64,000 bases of DNA from Flavobacterium flabelliforme (GTDB lineage: Bacteria; Bacteroidota; Bacteroidia; Flavobacteriales; Flavobacteriaceae). Under the pieces are notes generated by a model that saw only the letters and a list, made by a program, of their open reading frames with translations, was not told where the DNA came from and made no database searches. Where the stretch lies: positions 310,001 to 374,000 of the forward strand of contig NZ_JAGFBU010000002.1 of NCBI RefSeq assembly GCF_017948675.1, written 5' to 3'. The position numbers were made by a program, and so were the translations under genes. Positions 33,682 through 42,685 of the stretch are shown here, piece after piece (within the stretch, counting starts at the first letter, position 1; the number at the start of each line of letters is the position of its first letter).

Positions 33682-34629
33682 TTAGTGCACTTTTGCCTCT
33701 TCAGAAAATGATATTCCATTCAGTAATTCTGAGGTGCTCATTTTCTTCTTTCCTGGAAATTGTAATTGTAAAATTTGAATAAATCCATCTTTAACTGCAA
33801 TTTTCATTTCTTTTTTAGTGCAAATTATGCTTCCGATAGCGTACTGGTGTTCCTCGTTAATAAGATTAGCTTCGTATATTTTTACGTTCCATTCTTCGTT
33901 TTTATCAGCAAAAAAGCACCAAGAACTAGGATATGGACTTAAACCTCTAATTAGATTATTAATTTCTAATGCAGATTTTGTCCAATCAATTTTGCAGTTT
34001 TCCTTATTGAGTTTGTAGGCTGTTGTAATATCTGAGTCTTCTTTCTGAATGATAGTTGCTACATTTCCTTTTTCAATTAATTTTAAAGTGTCAATAACCG
34101 TATGACTTCCTAGTTCCATAAGTCTATCATGCAAATTACCTGCACTTTCTGATTCCTGAATCGCTAATTCGGAACTCAAAATCATTGCGCCAGTATCAAT
34201 TTTATCATCTATAAAAAAAGTAGTTACTCCAGTTTTTGTTTCACCATTTATAATTGCCCAATTTATGGGTGCTGCACCGCGATAATTAGGAAGTAGTGAG
34301 GCATGAAGGTTAAAAGTTCCTAGTGAAGGCATTTCCCAAACTACCTTTGGTAACATTCTAAAGGCGACTACAATTTGTAAATTGGCTTGTAGCGCTTTTA
34401 ATTCGGATAAAAAATCCTCGTCTTTTAAGTTTGTAGGTTGTAATAAAGGGAGGTTATTGGCTAAGGCGTAATCTTTTACTGCTGAATATTTTATTTTTTG
34501 TCCACGGCCAGCAGGTTTGTCTGCAGCGGTAATAACCCCTACAACTTCATAGTTGTTTTTAAGTATAGTATCTAGAATTCCTACTGCAAATTCTGGAGTA
34601 CCCATAAATACAATTCGTAATTTTTCCAT
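33682..34629 (-). CDS. fmt: Methionyl-tRNA formyltransferase
   Basis: A 315-residue Fmt, which formylates initiator Met-tRNA. 'RIVFMGTPEFAVGIL' opens the formyltransferase domain, 'FNLHASLLPNYRGAAPINWAIINGE' holds the catalytic Asn-His region, and 'TGVTTFFIDDKIDTG' follows. The C-terminal OB-fold domain starts near 205. Its ATG overlaps the recQ TAA by one base (TAATG), so the two genes are translationally coupled. Confidence 0.96.
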   Translation of the reverse strand: MEKLRIVFMGTPEFAVGILDTILKNNYEVVGVITAADKPAGRGQKIKYSAVKDYALANNLPLLQPTNLKDEDFLSELKALQANLQIVVAFRMLPKVVWEMPSLGTFNLHASLLPNYRGAAPINWAIINGETKTGVTTFFIDDKIDTGAMILSSELAIQESESAGNLHDRLMELGSHTVIDTLKLIEKGNVATIIQKEDSDITTAYKLNKENCKIDWTKSALEINNLIRGLSPYPSSWCFFADKNEEWNVKIYEANLINEEHQYAIGSIICTKKEMKIAVKDGFIQILQLQFPGKKKMSTSELLNGISFSEEAKVH

Positions 34630-36524
34630 TATGATTTTAGTGTGTATTTGTTATTTGGCTTTACCAAAATTGTGTTATTTTCTAATAGATCTTGAAGTAC
34701 AAATATAACTTCCTCTGGACTATTTTTAGTCTTATTTTGAATTTCTCTTGAATTTAAATCTTCCGATTGTAATAATTGAATTATTTCTTTACCAAGCGAT
34801 GTAAAATCTTTTTTCTGAATTTTCTTAGTGATGCAATACGAGCAAATACCACAATTCACCATTGTTTTTTCTCCAAAATAATCTAAAATCAATTTGTTTT
34901 TACAAACTGATTTCTCGTTAATATAATGAACTACCGCTTGAAGTTGCTCTTTTTTTAACTGATTTTGGTTTTCTAAGTGTTTCGAAACCCGACTGATAGT
35001 TCTCTCATCTTCTCGAACTTCATTAAACACTATAGTAGCATCATTATTTTTAGAATGAAATGCTATGATATCTTTTTCTTTCAATTTATGTAAAACAGCT
35101 AATACTTGAGATTCTTTATGATTCGATTTTTTTGCAATTAATTGTAAGTTAAAAGCCGTTTGCATTTCATAAATTCCAGGATAGGTTCGTAGAATAGCCA
35201 AAATAATTTCTTCATCATTTTGATTCAAACTCATGTATCGAATTACTTCTTTGGACGGAATAAGGAATTGTAAAGTTATTTTTTCAGAAAATTCCTGTGA
35301 TAAAGTGATGATTCCTTGGCGGTCAAGAAATTGCAATGCGTTATAGGTTTTTAGGGTAGGAAATTCATATTTTAAACAAAAGTGATGCAAATTAAAAGTA
35401 AACTGCTCATTGATTCCTTCTCCATAAGCAATTTGAAAATAATTGTTAAGCTTAATGTAAACTGAATTTAAAAATTTTTTATCTGGAAGTACATTTATAA
35501 ATTGACTTTCAGCTTGGATAATATCCGAGGAACTAGTTAGCAATACTGCAAAAGCTCTTTCTCCATTTCGGCCTCCACGTCCTGCTTCTTGGTAATAATT
35601 CTCCATATTTTCGGGTAATTGAATATGGATAACTGCTTTTACATTGGCTTTGTCAATCCCCATTCCAAAGGCGTTTGTTGCTACAATAACCTGAACTTCT
35701 TCATTCATCCATAATTGCATGTTCTTGTCTTTTTCTTTAGACGAAAGTCCACCGTGATAATAGGTAGCTTTAAATCCTAAAGATTGCAATTGTGAGGAGA
35801 TGTCTAAACATGATTTTCTGTTTCGAACATAAATTATAGAAGGTTGTGGGTTTTTTTTAAGAATTTGTTCTATCCTAAAAAGTTTATCTTCTACTTCAAA
35901 AACCATGTAAGCGATATTCTCTCTTGCAAATGATTTTTCAAATAGTTTTGGCTCGTGTAATCCTAGCGCAGTGATAATGTCTTTTTTAACTCTTGGAGTT
36001 GCGGTTGCTGTAAGGGCTAAAAAAGGTGTTTTTGGAAAATGTTTTTTTATTGCTGAAATTTTTAAGTAAGCGGGGCGAAAATCATGACCCCATTGTGAAA
36101 CGCAATGCGCTTCATCAATAGTAATTAGATTTATAGGTAAAGATTTTATACGTTCTAAAATCCAATCTGATTGTAATCTTTCTGGAGATAAATACAAGAA
36201 TTTATAATTACCAAACTGGCAATTGTCTAGTAAATCGATTAATTCTTCGGAACGTATGCCACCAGTTAATGCAATTGCTTTTATATTGCGCTTTTGCAAA
36301 TTTGCAACCTGATCTTTCATCAGCGCAACTAATGGCGAAATGACTAAGCATATTCCATCATTCATTAAAGCCGGAATCTGAAAACAAATAGATTTTCCGC
36401 CTCCAGTTGGCATTAAAGCAAAAGTATCATTACCGTCTAAAACAGCTGTGATAATTTCTTTTTGAAGCGATCTAAATTTATCGTGTTTCCAATACTTTTG
36501 GAGTAAGGCTAGTGCTTCGGGCAT
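34629..36524 (-). CDS. recQ: RecQ family ATP-dependent DNA helicase
   Basis: A 631-residue RecQ helicase. Motif 0/I 'FRSLQKEIITAVL' and TGGGKSICFQIPAL, motif II DEAHCVSQWGHDFRP, motif III LTATATPRV, 'GRGGRNG' as motif VI, and the RecQ zinc site with Cys residues in 'KSVCKNK' and CGICSYC. The C-terminal part has a winged-helix region but I do not see a clear HRDC domain. It unwinds DNA 3' to 5' in repair. Bacteroidota carry several RecQ paralogues, so the symbol denotes family. It is the first gene of the recQ-fmt pair. Confidence 0.92.
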   Translation of the reverse strand: MPEALALLQKYWKHDKFRSLQKEIITAVLDGNDTFALMPTGGGKSICFQIPALMNDGICLVISPLVALMKDQVANLQKRNIKAIALTGGIRSEELIDLLDNCQFGNYKFLYLSPERLQSDWILERIKSLPINLITIDEAHCVSQWGHDFRPAYLKISAIKKHFPKTPFLALTATATPRVKKDIITALGLHEPKLFEKSFARENIAYMVFEVEDKLFRIEQILKKNPQPSIIYVRNRKSCLDISSQLQSLGFKATYYHGGLSSKEKDKNMQLWMNEEVQVIVATNAFGMGIDKANVKAVIHIQLPENMENYYQEAGRGGRNGERAFAVLLTSSSDIIQAESQFINVLPDKKFLNSVYIKLNNYFQIAYGEGINEQFTFNLHHFCLKYEFPTLKTYNALQFLDRQGIITLSQEFSEKITLQFLIPSKEVIRYMSLNQNDEEIILAILRTYPGIYEMQTAFNLQLIAKKSNHKESQVLAVLHKLKEKDIIAFHSKNNDATIVFNEVREDERTISRVSKHLENQNQLKKEQLQAVVHYINEKSVCKNKLILDYFGEKTMVNCGICSYCITKKIQKKDFTSLGKEIIQLLQSEDLNSREIQNKTKNSPEEVIFVLQDLLENNTILVKPNNKYTLKS

Positions 36525-36585
36525 ATAATACAGATTTCAGTTCCTTTAAAAACACCTTAAAACATAAATAACTAAGAAAGTTAGA

Positions 36586-37125
36586 TTATTTTGAAATTTC
36601 ATCTAATATAAAAATAATTCTGTTATCCATGGTGTCTTTTGGAACTTCTATTAATTCATAACCGTAATTTTTATAGGTTTCTATAAGATGGGTATTGATC
36701 AATTTTGCCTGTTCAAAGTTTTCATAACGCGCTTCGTCACTGATGTAAATTTCTTCCCATGGTGGAAGAATAAAAATTTTAGAGTAAGTATGTTCTCGGC
36801 ACGCAGTATCAAAGCTAGCTGGATAACTATCTCCAATATAGTGCATGTAGGCAAGCACATCAGGAATTCCTCTGTCTATAAACACCACATCATGTGATTC
36901 ATTGTAGGCATTTACGAATTGTTTTTTTCTTCCCTCCAGCAATAACTCGCTGAATAATAAAGGTTTTTCTAAAAACAACTGTTCAATTCCTTGTTTTTTT
37001 GCTTCCAAAGTAACTTCCCGAGAAATTTCGGGATAGCAACAATATCCTTTCGCGACTAATCCGTCGATAATAGTAGATTTACCTGTTCCAGGACCGCCAA
37101 TAATAACTATGATTTTTGTTTGCAC
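36586..37125 (-). CDS. P-loop AAA/kinase-like ATP-binding protein (AAA_28)
   Basis: A 179-residue protein with Walker A GGPGTGKST at the N-terminus, 'CYPEISREVTLEA', a Walker-B-like 'HDVVFIDRGIPDVLAYM', and 'ILPPWEEIYISDEARYE' typical of the AAA_28 family (related to the kinase part of NadR). It begins with GTG (37125), since no ATG lies between it and the P-loop. Substrate unknown: nucleotide or small-molecule phosphorylation is a guess from the fold. It precedes recQ by 61 bp on the same strand. Confidence 0.8.
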   Translation of the reverse strand: MQTKIIVIIGGPGTGKSTIIDGLVAKGYCCYPEISREVTLEAKKQGIEQLFLEKPLLFSELLLEGRKKQFVNAYNESHDVVFIDRGIPDVLAYMHYIGDSYPASFDTACREHTYSKIFILPPWEEIYISDEARYENFEQAKLINTHLIETYKNYGYELIEVPKDTMDNRIIFILDEISK

Positions 37126-37270
37126 TTTTAAAAAATAAGGCGCAAATTTACTTAAACTAATTGGAATTTGAAAAAATCATTTGTTTTAAATGGGATTAGT
37201 TAAAAAATTATATTTCAAAATTCATAATATAGGTTTGAAACAGTATCTTTGCTAATATTTTAAAAACACT

Positions 37271-37555
37271 ATGGATAACAAGACTAAAGAGTTCTATGAT
37301 AGGTTAAAAGTAGAGTTGGATTTGAGTAATACTTGGCCAGCAATCTATTTATTCAAATTTATTGTACCTACAGAAAATGATAATATAGCGCGTGTAGAAG
37401 CTGCTTTTGATTGCATGGGCGCAGTTATCAATACCAAAAAATCTAAAACTGGAAAATTCACTAGTATTTCTGTTGATGTTACTATGAAAGATTCTCAAGA
37501 GATAGTAGATAAATATCTAGAAGTTTCAACTATTGAAGGTATCATTTCCCTTTAA
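37271..37555 (+). CDS. DUF493 (YbeD-like) family protein
   Basis: A 94-residue protein with the ferredoxin-like alpha/beta DUF493 pattern: 'TWPAIYLFKFIVPTEND' and 'KTGKFTSISVDVTMKDSQEIVDKYLEV'. YbeD-type proteins resemble ACT-like regulatory domains; no role is established. A TATCTTTG box at 37244-37251 is a likely -7 element. The next gene (DUF4290) follows after 86 bp. Confidence 0.85.
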   Translation: MDNKTKEFYDRLKVELDLSNTWPAIYLFKFIVPTENDNIARVEAAFDCMGAVINTKKSKTGKFTSISVDVTMKDSQEIVDKYLEVSTIEGIISL

Positions 37556-37641
37556 ATAATTAAGATAATTTAATTGGCATAACCGATTTTAATTCATAAA
37601 TCGTTTCAAAAGTCAGTTGAATAAAAAACATAAATTCCAAT

Positions 37642-38367
37642 ATGAATTCAAAGTACATTAAAGAAAATGCAAATGATATTGTTCATCATTTGGAATACAA
37701 TGCAGAGCGATCGCATTTAATTATTCCAGAATACGGTAGACATTTGCAAAAATTGATTGATCAAGCAACTCAAATAAAAGATGATGTAGAGCGCAACAAA
37801 GCGGCCAAATACATTATACAAGTTATGGGAAGTTTGAATCCTCATTTGCGTGATGTTCTTGATTTTCAGCATAAATTATGGGATCAGCTTTTTATAATGT
37901 CTGATTTTAAATTGGTAGCAGATTCTCCTTATCCAATTCCATCTCGTGAAGTTTTACAACTCAAACCAGATGTTTTAAACTACCCACAAAATTTCCCAAA
38001 ATACAGGTATTATGGTAATAACATAAAATACATGATTGATGTGGCAAATAAATGGGAAGATGGAGATATGAAAAGTGCTTTGGTCAAAGTGATTGCCAAT
38101 CACATGAAGAAATCTTATTTAAGTTGGAACAAAGACACCGTTAAAGACGATGTGATTTTTGAACATTTATACGAGCTCTCTGATGGGAAATTGAATTTGC
38201 TTCAAAGTAGTGAGGAGTTATTGAATACCACAGATTTATTGAGAACTAATAAACGAGTTTCTAATAAAATTTTACCGGTAGGTCAGCCTAAAATTCTAAG
38301 TAATAAGAATTCAAAAACGGGTAAACCTAATCCAACGCATAAAAATCAAAACAGAAAACCTTTGTAA
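37642..38367 (+). CDS. DUF4290 domain-containing protein
   Basis: A 241-residue Bacteroidota-specific DUF4290 protein: 'EYNAERSHLIIPEYGRHLQKLIDQA', 'RNKAAKYIIQVMGSLNPHL', and 'PKYRYYGNNIKYMIDVANKWEDG'. The last 50 residues form a low-complexity, Lys/Asn/Pro-rich tail. No signal peptide or catalytic motif is visible. It lies 78 bp before murA on the same strand, an arrangement I recall from other Flavobacteria, so a link with envelope growth is possible but unproven. Confidence 0.88.
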   Translation: MNSKYIKENANDIVHHLEYNAERSHLIIPEYGRHLQKLIDQATQIKDDVERNKAAKYIIQVMGSLNPHLRDVLDFQHKLWDQLFIMSDFKLVADSPYPIPSREVLQLKPDVLNYPQNFPKYRYYGNNIKYMIDVANKWEDGDMKSALVKVIANHMKKSYLSWNKDTVKDDVIFEHLYELSDGKLNLLQSSEELLNTTDLLRTNKRVSNKILPVGQPKILSNKNSKTGKPNPTHKNQNRKPL

Positions 38368-38444
38368 CACAGTTTAGGCAAAAATCACTCTTAATCTAAG
38401 TAGTAATATAATGCCTTAAACAATAAACTCATAACCTTAAAAAA

Positions 38445-39755
38445 ATGGGAATTTTTAAAATAGAAGGCGGTATTAGTCTAAAAGGTGAAATTACACCACA
38501 AGGAGCCAAAAATGAAGCTTTGCAAATATTGTGTGCTGTTCTTTTGACACCTGAGAAAGTAATTATTAATAATATTCCTGATATTATCGATATTAATAAA
38601 CTAATCACTCTTTTGGGTAATTTGGGCGTTAAAATCCAAAAAAATGGTTCAGGTTCTTATATTTTTCAAGCAGATGAAGTGAATATGAGTTACCTAGAAA
38701 CAGAAGCATTTAAGAAAGAAGGCGGCTCGTTGAGAGGTTCAATTATGATTGTTGGGCCACTTTTAGCACGTTTCGGTAAAGGATATATTCCAAAACCTGG
38801 AGGAGATAAAATTGGTCGCAGAAGATTGGACACCCATTTTGAAGGATTTATTAATCTTGGTGCTAAATTTAGATACAACAGAGAAGATCATTTTTATGGT
38901 GTAGAAGCTCCAGAAGGATTAACAGGTGCGAGTATGTTACTCGATGAAGCATCGGTAACTGGAACTGCTAATATTGTTATGGCAGCCGTTCTGGCAAAAG
39001 GAATGACTACAGTATATAACGCTGCTTGTGAGCCTTATTTACAACAGTTGTGCAAAATGTTAAATTCTATGGGTGCTAAGATTACTGGCGTAGGATCTAA
39101 CTTGTTGACAATTGAAGGAGTAGAGCGTTTGGGAGGTTGTGAACACCGAATTCTTCCAGATATGATTGAAATAGGAAGCTGGATTGGTCTAGCAGCTATG
39201 ACAAAATCAGAAATTACTATCAAAAATGTAAGCTGGGATAATCTAGGATTAATTCCGAATACATTTAGAAAATTAGGGATTACATTAGAACGCAGAGGAG
39301 ATGATATTTACATTCCTGCTCACGTTAATGGGTATGAAGTAAAAACGGATATTGATGGTTCTATATTAACTATTTCAGATGCACCTTGGCCTGGATTTAC
39401 GCCAGACTTATTGAGTATAGTTCTTGTAGTGGCAACTCAGGCAAAAGGAGATGTTTTAATTCATCAAAAAATGTTTGAAAGCAGATTGTTTTTTGTTGAT
39501 AAATTAATTGACATGGGAGCTAAAATTATGTTGTGCGATCCGCATCGTGCTGTAGTTATGGGCCATGATTTTAAATCACAATTAAAAGCAACTACAATGT
39601 CATCACCAGATATTCGTGCTGGAATCTCATTATTAATAGCTGCGCTTTCGGCAAAAGGAACGAGTACTATTCAAAATATTGAACAAATCGATAGAGGATA
39701 TGAACTAATAGATGAACGATTGAGAGCTATTGGAGCACAGATTATTCGTGCCTAA
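38445..39755 (+). CDS. murA: UDP-N-acetylglucosamine 1-carboxyvinyltransferase MurA
   Basis: A 436-residue MurA, which adds enolpyruvate from PEP to UDP-GlcNAc in the first committed step of peptidoglycan synthesis. N-terminal 'GAKNEALQILCAVLL' with the PEP-binding Lys22-Asn23, the 'EGGSLRGSIMIVGPLLARFG' segment, and the active loop PGGDKIGRRRLDTHF. In that loop the usual fosfomycin-reactive Cys is Asp121 (codon GAT at 38805-38807). The enzyme should work with Asp as in Mycobacterium but not be alkylated by fosfomycin. A large hairpin follows the gene. Confidence 0.95.
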   Translation: MGIFKIEGGISLKGEITPQGAKNEALQILCAVLLTPEKVIINNIPDIIDINKLITLLGNLGVKIQKNGSGSYIFQADEVNMSYLETEAFKKEGGSLRGSIMIVGPLLARFGKGYIPKPGGDKIGRRRLDTHFEGFINLGAKFRYNREDHFYGVEAPEGLTGASMLLDEASVTGTANIVMAAVLAKGMTTVYNAACEPYLQQLCKMLNSMGAKITGVGSNLLTIEGVERLGGCEHRILPDMIEIGSWIGLAAMTKSEITIKNVSWDNLGLIPNTFRKLGITLERRGDDIYIPAHVNGYEVKTDIDGSILTISDAPWPGFTPDLLSIVLVVATQAKGDVLIHQKMFESRLFFVDKLIDMGAKIMLCDPHRAVVMGHDFKSQLKATTMSSPDIRAGISLLIAALSAKGTSTIQNIEQIDRGYELIDERLRAIGAQIIRA

Positions 39756-39778
39756 ATAACATTAATTATATAAAATTT

Positions 39779-39834
39779 CGTTTAAGTAAACCTATAGAAT
39801 TTGAATTTAAAATCGAATTCGGTTTACTTAAACG
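39779..39834. terminator. Long hairpin after murA
   Basis: Perfect 14-bp inverted repeat CGTTTAAGTAAACC (39779-39792) / GGTTTACTTAAACG (39821-39834). The 28-base middle contains a second nested pair (GAATTTGA / TCGAATTC, one mismatch). Followed by ATTTTAGTTTT, so it may end murA transcription; it may also be a mobile palindrome. Confidence 0.6.
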
Positions 39835-39866
39835 ATTTTAGTTTTAATACCTCACATAATAAAAGC

Positions 39867-40736
39867 ATGTCAAGCGAACAAACTGCAATAAAGGCTACCT
39901 ATTTTAGTATCATTGGGAACACTTGTATGGCCATTATTAAAGGTTTGGCTGGTTTTTTTGGAAATTCTTATGCCTTGATTGCAGATGCAATTGAATCAAC
40001 TACTGATATTTTTGCTTCTTTCTTAGTATTGTTTGGAATTAAATATTCTAGTAGACCAGCAGATAAAAATCATCCCTATGGACACGGAAGGGCAGAGCCA
40101 CTAATAACTTTTTTGGTAGTCGGTTTTTTAATCACTTCGGCTACAATTATTGCTTACGAAAGCATTATAAACATTCAGACGCCACATGAGTTGCCGAAAC
40201 CTTGGACGTTAATAGTTCTTGGAGGCATTATTATTTGGAAAGAATATTCTTTTAGAGTAGTCATGAAAAGAAGCGTGCAAACGAATAGTTCGTCTCTTAG
40301 AGCTGACGCTTGGCATCATCGTAGTGATGCCATAACTTCTGTGGCAGCTTTTCTAGGAATTTCAATTGCTTTATTTTTAGGTAAAGGATATGAAGCTGCT
40401 GATGATTGGGCAGCACTATTTGCATCTGGTTTTATTTTGTATAATAGTTATCAGATATTTAGACCTGCATTAGGCGAAATAATGGATGAGCATTTATATG
40501 ATGATCTAATTATTCAAATTAGAGCTGTCTCCTTAGAAGTTGAAGGAATTATTGATACTGAAAAGTGTTTTATTAGAAAAGCCGGAATGCAATATCATGT
40601 TGATTTGCATGCAACCGTAGATTCTACAATTACGGTTAAAGAAGGGCATTTCCTTGCTCATAAATTAAAAGACACATTACGAGAAAGAATACCAGAATTA
40701 GGCCATGTGCTAATTCATGTAGAACCTAATGATTAA
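39867..40736 (+). CDS. Cation diffusion facilitator family transporter
   Basis: A 289-residue CDF transporter (divalent metal/proton antiport in the inner membrane). Metal-binding motifs are seen in helices II and V: 'ALIADAIESTTD' and 'LRADAWHHRSDAITS', with 'HPYGHGRAEPL' between helices II and III. The cytoplasmic C-terminal domain has 'MQYHVDLHATVD'. About six hydrophobic segments are present. I take ATG 39867; an upstream TTG start lies inside the murA hairpin and is rejected. Motifs suggest Zn, Fe or Mn export, not resolved. Confidence 0.92.
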   Translation: MSSEQTAIKATYFSIIGNTCMAIIKGLAGFFGNSYALIADAIESTTDIFASFLVLFGIKYSSRPADKNHPYGHGRAEPLITFLVVGFLITSATIIAYESIINIQTPHELPKPWTLIVLGGIIIWKEYSFRVVMKRSVQTNSSSLRADAWHHRSDAITSVAAFLGISIALFLGKGYEAADDWAALFASGFILYNSYQIFRPALGEIMDEHLYDDLIIQIRAVSLEVEGIIDTEKCFIRKAGMQYHVDLHATVDSTITVKEGHFLAHKLKDTLRERIPELGHVLIHVEPND

Positions 40737-40811
40737 AGCAAAATTCTACCTAGATTTTGAAAAAAGATCTAATTTTATTTTAATAATTTATTCTATTTTA
40801 TAAGTAATAAT

Positions 40812-41225
40812 TTATAAAAAAGATTGAATTGCTAATTGGTAACTTTTTAAACCAAAGCCTAAAATAACACCTTTGGCATTTCCAGAAATGTAAGATTGAT
40901 GTCTGAAGCTTTCGCGAGAAAAAGTATTAGAAATGTGGACTTCTATAACTGGAGTTGTAATTGATTTTACAGCGTCACCTATTCCAATAGAAGTATGAGT
41001 ATAGGCTCCAGCATTCAGTATAATACCATCAAATGAAAATCCGTACTCTTGAATTTTATCGATCAATTCGCCCTCAATATTACTCTGAAAATAAGAGAAG
41101 TCAATAGTTGGAAATTGTATTTGAAGCATTGTAAAATATTCTTCAAAAGTTTGGTTTCCGTAAACGGCTGGCTCGCGTTTTCCTAACAAGTTTAAATTGG
41201 GTCCGTTGATAATGCATATTTTCAT
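40812..41225 (-). CDS. aroQ: 3-dehydroquinate dehydratase, type II
   Basis: A 137-residue AroQ, third step of the shikimate pathway (3-dehydroquinate to 3-dehydroshikimate). 'NGPNLNLLGKREPAVYG' with the catalytic Arg/Tyr lid, 'FDGIILNAGAYTHTSIGI', and 'VIEVHISNTFSRESFRHQSYIS' with the catalytic His are all present. ATG 41225 is the natural start; a frame extension of 13 residues upstream is not conserved in character. Isolated gene on the minus strand, convergent with the CDF gene. Confidence 0.95.
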   Translation of the reverse strand: MKICIINGPNLNLLGKREPAVYGNQTFEEYFTMLQIQFPTIDFSYFQSNIEGELIDKIQEYGFSFDGIILNAGAYTHTSIGIGDAVKSITTPVIEVHISNTFSRESFRHQSYISGNAKGVILGFGLKSYQLAIQSFL

Positions 41226-41435
41226 AGAAAGTGTTTCTTGTAAAAGTAAAAAAAATATCTCCATTACTAAAAAAAAAATATTTTTTGAAACATTGATTTC
41301 TTAATAAATTAAGTAGCATTCTTAGAATGTTAAATAAAATTAAGACTTAAATTGTAATCTCTCTTAATTGTTCCTGCTTTAATTATGAATAATGTCTAAT
41401 CTTTTTTTCTTAGGAGGATATTAATTGTTTATATA

Positions 41436-41471
41436 AAAAAAATCCCGTTCTGAATTTTCAGAACGGGATTT
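41436..41471 (-). terminator. Intrinsic terminator after the outer-membrane protein gene
   Basis: AAATCCCGTTCTGAA / TTCAGAACGGGATTT, 15-bp stem, 2-base centre, with an A-run on the plus strand that gives a T-run in the minus-strand transcript. Confidence 0.88.
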
Positions 41472-41490
41472 AATATAATGATTGTTAGGA

Positions 41491-42141
41491 CTAGAATTGG
41501 TATCCAAGTCTAACTCCACCAAAAACATCAGTAGCTAACGTGTTCCCTTTACTACCTGGAGTAGTTGTAGTGTTTGTAACGTTACCAACTTTTGTTGAAT
41601 TTTTAGCATCTTTTAAATTTTCAGTCATAAAGCTTAATCCAGCTTCAACTCCTAAGTATACTTTTTTAACGATGTAGTAATCTGCACCAGTAAAAACTGC
41701 AACTCCAAATCCTGAACTTTTTTGTTCAGATTTATTGTAGTTCCCATTGTCAAAAATAGCATCTGTAGTGTTTTTTCCAAAACCTAACATTAAATCAGCT
41801 CCACCATAAGTAGACAATCTGTTTGTTCCAGCAAAATGCTTTTCAACACCTAATTTTACTGTGTTTGCTGCTGTTTTTTTAGTAGTTGTAAGTGTACCAG
41901 CAATAGCTTCAGTTTTTTCATTATCCAAACCTAAACCAACTCTAAAAGCTAAATCATCTTTTAAGAAATATCTGAATTTAACACCACCACCATTTAAATC
42001 AAAATTAGCTGCGTTTAATCCACCAGTTAAAAGTACTTCAGTTGTAAGTGTACCAGTTGTTGGTTTGTAAGAAGCATCTTCTTGTGCGTTAGCTGCTTGG
42101 AAAGCGAAAAATCCTACTGCAATTAAAAAAATCTTTTTCAT
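41491..42141 (-). CDS. Outer-membrane beta-barrel protein, hypothetical
   Basis: A 216-residue secreted protein with signal peptide MKKIFLIAVGFFAFQAANAQ (cleavage after AnA-Q). The mature part alternates short amphipathic strands rich in Gly, Thr, Asn and Lys ('GVKFRYFLKDDLAFRVGLGL', 'GVEKHFAGTNRLSTYGGADL') and ends with VFGGVRLGYQF, a terminal Phe typical of barrels. Probably an eight-stranded barrel of the porin-like/OmpX type. ATG 42141 begins the signal peptide; a longer frame to 42186 is rejected. A TACCTTTG -7 box lies at 42195-42202. Confidence 0.85.
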   Translation of the reverse strand: MKKIFLIAVGFFAFQAANAQEDASYKPTTGTLTTEVLLTGGLNAANFDLNGGGVKFRYFLKDDLAFRVGLGLDNEKTEAIAGTLTTTKKTAANTVKLGVEKHFAGTNRLSTYGGADLMLGFGKNTTDAIFDNGNYNKSEQKSSGFGVAVFTGADYYIVKKVYLGVEAGLSFMTENLKDAKNSTKVGNVTNTTTTPGSKGNTLATDVFGGVRLGYQF

Positions 42142-42194
42142 CTTAATTATTAATTTTTGTTGTTTGATATCTTTTGCTCTGTGCAAAATTTTTG

Positions 42195-42202
42195 CAAAGG
42201 TA
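42195..42202 (-). promoter_or_regulatory. Candidate -7 box (TACCTTTG) for the beta-barrel gene
   Basis: Match to TAnnTTTG on the minus strand, 54 bases before the start codon. Confidence 0.4.
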
Positions 42203-42631
42203 GATATAAAGATCTTATTTTTATTACTTTTTAATGTTAAATCTTCAATTTTTTGAAAGTAAAATACTATATTATTTTTAAATCATTGATTTATAACACA
42301 TAAGGTTACTGGTATTGATTTCTTTTTTAATCTAATTTCATGTTTTTTTTTATTTACACGATTAATCTTTCAAAAAGTAATTCAAATAATTTTTAAATTC
42401 ATAAATAGTTGCATCCTATAATGTAATTTGAATCATTTTTTTTATATCTGAAATTCCATTTAATCATCAGTATTAAAGAATTAGTTGTATTCTGAAACAT
42501 ACTAAAAACTTGCTTGAAACTATTTTCTAAAAGTTATTCCTTAATTTTTATCAAATTTATTTCATTTAAAAATTACTCTTTAATAAAGAGCATTATTAAT
42601 AAAATTAGAGGATTATTACTGTTATCGATAA
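42203..42631. other. AT-rich intergenic stretch, nothing identified
   Basis: About 430 bases between two minus-strand barrel genes. It is AT-rich with short poly-T and poly-A runs. I see no reading frame of note, no RNA gene and no clear repeat. Confidence 0.5.
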
Positions 42632-42663
42632 AAAAAAGCCGTTACAAATTATGTAACGGTTTT
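42632..42663 (-). terminator. Intrinsic terminator after the porin-family gene
   Basis: Minus-strand AACCGTTACA / TGTAACGGCTT-type stem with a 5-base loop followed by T8, 22 bases past the stop codon. Confidence 0.85.
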
Positions 42664-42685
42664 ATCTATATTTAAATATTTTTTA

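Noticed and set aside
39801..39866. A longer CDF transporter starting at TTG 39801
   Set aside because: The extra 22 codons come from inside the hairpin after murA and do not resemble a transporter N-terminus. ATG 39867 gives a normal start.
41226..41264. A longer AroQ starting at 41264
   Set aside because: The 13 added residues precede the invariant KICIINGPNLNLLG start of the family; ATG 41225 fits.
42142..42186. A longer beta-barrel precursor starting at 42186
   Set aside because: The extension puts charged residues before a complete signal peptide that begins at ATG 42141.
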